Positions 28,631-30,433 of a DNA stretch of 30,433 nt are shown here, piece by piece. The stretch covers positions 1 through 30,433 of IMG/VR virus record IMGVR_UViG_3300011115_000460. One strand, 5' to 3'. The translations under genes were made by a program, and so were the position numbers. The notes under the pieces are model-generated. The model saw only the letters and a list, made by a program, of their open reading frames with translations. It did no database searches and was not told where the DNA came from. This DNA is from a virus. Numbering within the stretch: position 1 is the stretch's first letter; the number at the start of each line of letters is the position of its first letter.

Positions 28631-30433
28631 TGGAAATTAATCAGTATGCAGTAACCGCTTCAGAGATGAAGGATTTGTCCTTTTTGGACATAGACCAATA
28701 TGTAAGTGCTGGTGTTTACCAATCACAAAAAGTGCCAGTAAGTTTAGTCAAGGCATATATGTTATCGGAAAACATTGAGCAGATTTTGTTAGCAGATATG
28801 CAAGCATTAGCAACTGCTGGTGATTTGGTATCATTGAAAACTTACTTGGTTGATGATGGTAGCACATTGTATATGGTAATGGCTGCTGGAGGTGTTGGAA
28901 ATCAAATATATCAATATGCTATTGATGTTACAACTGGTTTGTTTGGCACATTTGACTTGGTGAGTGGTGTGTTTACGCAATTACCAACACCAACATTGTC
29001 ACAAGTATTAATAGCAGGCAACACATCTGGCGCAAATGATATTGAATTCGATGCAACACAAGGCTTACTTTTTGCGAATACATCAAGGTTAAGAGAGGGA
29101 ACTATTGATGCAGGTTTAGGAGGCACAAAAGGTATTGCTCAAATTTGCGCAGTTGGTTACGAATTGAAGTGGGAAGCAGGTCGGTTGTATGTAATGGGTG
29201 ATGGTGGTACAACAATTAGATTATCTTTGTATAACTTTGCAACCATTCCAACAGTAACAGATGATAATACAAAAGGCTATGCAAGTGGCTCATTGTGGAC
29301 ATTAGATGATGGCACTATTTACACTTGTTTAAACGCTGCAACTGGTGCTGCTATTTGGATACAAGAATCAAGTGTTCCCAACATCCAACAAGTGTTAGAT
29401 ATCGGAAACACCTCAACAACATCTATAAAAATTGATGATGGTGTAGGTAACTATGTTCGTGTTAATTCTTCTAATATAATAATGGAAGATAGTTCTGGAA
29501 ATGCATTAACTGTTTATCCAGATTCTATAACAATTCAAAATCCAACATTTGGTGCTGGCACAATTAAAGCTACTACATTAGCTAACAATGTTACATTTGA
29601 ATTGCCTAACAAGGCAGCAGGCACAGAAACCTTTGCAATGTTGAGTGATATTACTGCTGGTAGTGGTGATATGCTTAAATCTACATATGACATCAATAAT
29701 GATGGTATAGTTGATAGCGCACAAGCTATGGTAACGCAAGGCAGAAATTCAACTGGCGCAACATTGTACAAAGGTACAATAGTGTACATAAGTGGTGCAA
29801 CTGGTCAAATGCCTAATTTTGTAAAAGCCCAAGCCAATAGTGAGGCTACATCAGCAGGTACATTTGGTGTGGTAAATGCTGATATTGCTAATAATAGCAA
29901 TGGATGGGTAACTACAATAGGTCTATTAGATAATATTGATACACGCACTACAGCAACACATCCATTTACAGATGTGACATTGGCTATCGGTGATACCATT
30001 TATTTACATCCTACTGTAGCTGGTTATATCACAAATGTGAAGCCCTATGCACCTTATCACTTGGTGTATGTTGGGAAAGTTGTAAATGTAGGACCATCAA
30101 CACAAGGAGCAATAGTTTATCGTATACAAAATGGCTATGAGTTAGATGAACTACACGATGTTTCTGCACAAACACCTTCTAACAAGAATGGTTTGTTCTT
30201 TAACACCTCAACATCATTATGGGAAGCAAGGGCAGTAGCAGCAACGGACATTGATGCGAATGTAAGTAATACTGAATTTGGTTATTTGGATGGTGTTACA
30301 AGTTCAATTCAAACGCAAATTAATGGCAAACAAGCTACGTTAACAAACCCTGTAACAGGCACAGGAACGAATAACGAAATAGCAGCATTCAATTCAACAG
30401 GCAGTACCATAACATCGTTAGCGGTTGCTACTT
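28630..30433 (+). CDS. Tail fibre protein (partial, C-terminus beyond window)
   Basis: The ATG at 28630 overlaps the previous stop (TAATG) and the frame stays open to the right edge: 601 codons plus one base. The N-terminal part (E-M-K-D-L-S-F-L-D-I-D) resembles tail-fibre attachment regions. A W-T-L-D-D-G-T-I-Y-T-C (about 224-234) repeat-like segment follows, then N-V-T-F-E-L-P-N-K-A-A-G and L-S-D-I-T-A-G (near 318-342), common fibre pieces. D-I-N-N-D-G-I-V-D (about 355-363) looks like a calcium-binding loop. Near the edge, E-F-G-Y-L-D-G-V-T-S-S-I-Q-T-Q (about 548-562) matches trimeric shaft segments. It likely recognises the host surface; the receptor-binding end is missing here. Confidence 0.82.
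   Translation, partial: MEINQYAVTASEMKDLSFLDIDQYVSAGVYQSQKVPVSLVKAYMLSENIEQILLADMQALATAGDLVSLKTYLVDDGSTLYMVMAAGGVGNQIYQYAIDVTTGLFGTFDLVSGVFTQLPTPTLSQVLIAGNTSGANDIEFDATQGLLFANTSRLREGTIDAGLGGTKGIAQICAVGYELKWEAGRLYVMGDGGTTIRLSLYNFATIPTVTDDNTKGYASGSLWTLDDGTIYTCLNAATGAAIWIQESSVPNIQQVLDIGNTSTTSIKIDDGVGNYVRVNSSNIIMEDSSGNALTVYPDSITIQNPTFGAGTIKATTLANNVTFELPNKAAGTETFAMLSDITAGSGDMLKSTYDINNDGIVDSAQAMVTQGRNSTGATLYKGTIVYISGATGQMPNFVKAQANSEATSAGTFGVVNADIANNSNGWVTTIGLLDNIDTRTTATHPFTDVTLAIGDTIYLHPTVAGYITNVKPYAPYHLVYVGKVVNVGPSTQGAIVYRIQNGYELDELHDVSAQTPSNKNGLFFNTSTSLWEARAVAATDIDANVSNTEFGYLDGVTSSIQTQINGKQATLTNPVTGTGTNNEIAAFNSTGSTITSLAVAT

Noticed and set aside
1-30433. Minus-strand ORFs of 60-107 codons opposite plus-strand genes
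   Set aside because: They mirror the codon pattern of well-supported genes, lack leaders or promoters, and often read as low-complexity Ser/Cys/Phe-rich sequence.
1-30433. tRNA genes, CRISPR arrays, insertion sequences, integrase, reverse transcriptase
   Set aside because: No T-arm-like GGTTCGA context, regular spaced repeats, terminal inverted repeats or matching protein motifs were seen.

Overview
The window looks like about 30 kb of a tailed-phage (Caudoviricetes, siphovirus-type) genome infecting a member of the Bacteroidota. It is AT-rich (roughly one third G+C by eye). Its promoters follow the Bacteroidota form (TTTG, about 19-23 nt, then TAnnTTTG), and its genes lack Shine-Dalgarno sites and start after A-rich leaders. 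Several proteins belong to families typical of Bacteroidota phages: a DUF3127 protein, a VirE-N/SF3 primase-helicase and the tape-measure style. I see no tRNA, integrase, repressor, transposon or CRISPR array. Both ends cut through genes, so this is part of a larger genome.

Layout. (1) 1-2342, minus strand: a leftward lysis operon with a two-helix holin-like protein, a conserved unknown, an M15-type peptidoglycan endopeptidase, a 61-aa unknown, a small lipoprotein, a second holin-like protein and a partial spanin-like membrane coiled-coil protein. (2) 2343-2444: a divergent promoter region. (3) 2445-4893, plus strand: nine small, mostly unrecognised early genes, with a textbook promoter at 3815-3845 surrounded by four GTTAAAA repeats. 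(4) 4905-6446: a recombination set (DUF3127 OB-fold protein with an SSB-like tail, RecT-like annealing protein, Gp157-like protein), closed by a hairpin terminator. (5) 6447-6717: AT-rich regulatory or origin-like gap. (6) 6718-11341: replication set (possible winged-helix protein, primase-helicase behind a structured leader with a 32-codon leader ORF, SF2 helicase with a C4 zinc finger, VRR-type nuclease). (7) 11358-13446: small ORFs, terminase small and large subunits. (8) 13475-18393: portal, prohead protease, HK97-type major capsid protein and head-tail connector candidates. (9) 18431-30433: tail genes: major tail protein candidate, terminator and new promoter, two chaperone/completion candidates, 961-aa tape measure, tail-tip/baseplate candidates and the first 601 residues of a tail fibre.

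The genes form a normal lytic programme: early small genes, recombination and replication, packaging, head, tail. Lysis is read on the opposite strand and converges on the tail-fibre end if the genome is circular. Genes are packed tightly, with many stop-start overlaps (ATGA, TAATG), implying translational coupling in place of Shine-Dalgarno sites.

The most striking signal is compositional. A full by-eye read found no GATC, no CATG and no CCGG anywhere in the window, and no CTAG either, although GTAC, TCGA, ACGT, AGCT and GCGC all occur. This points to strong selection by several four-base restriction systems. Other leads are a candidate attenuator ahead of the primase, promoter elements lying 4-5 nt before ATG (likely leaderless mRNAs), and a possible DUF3127-helicase partnership.
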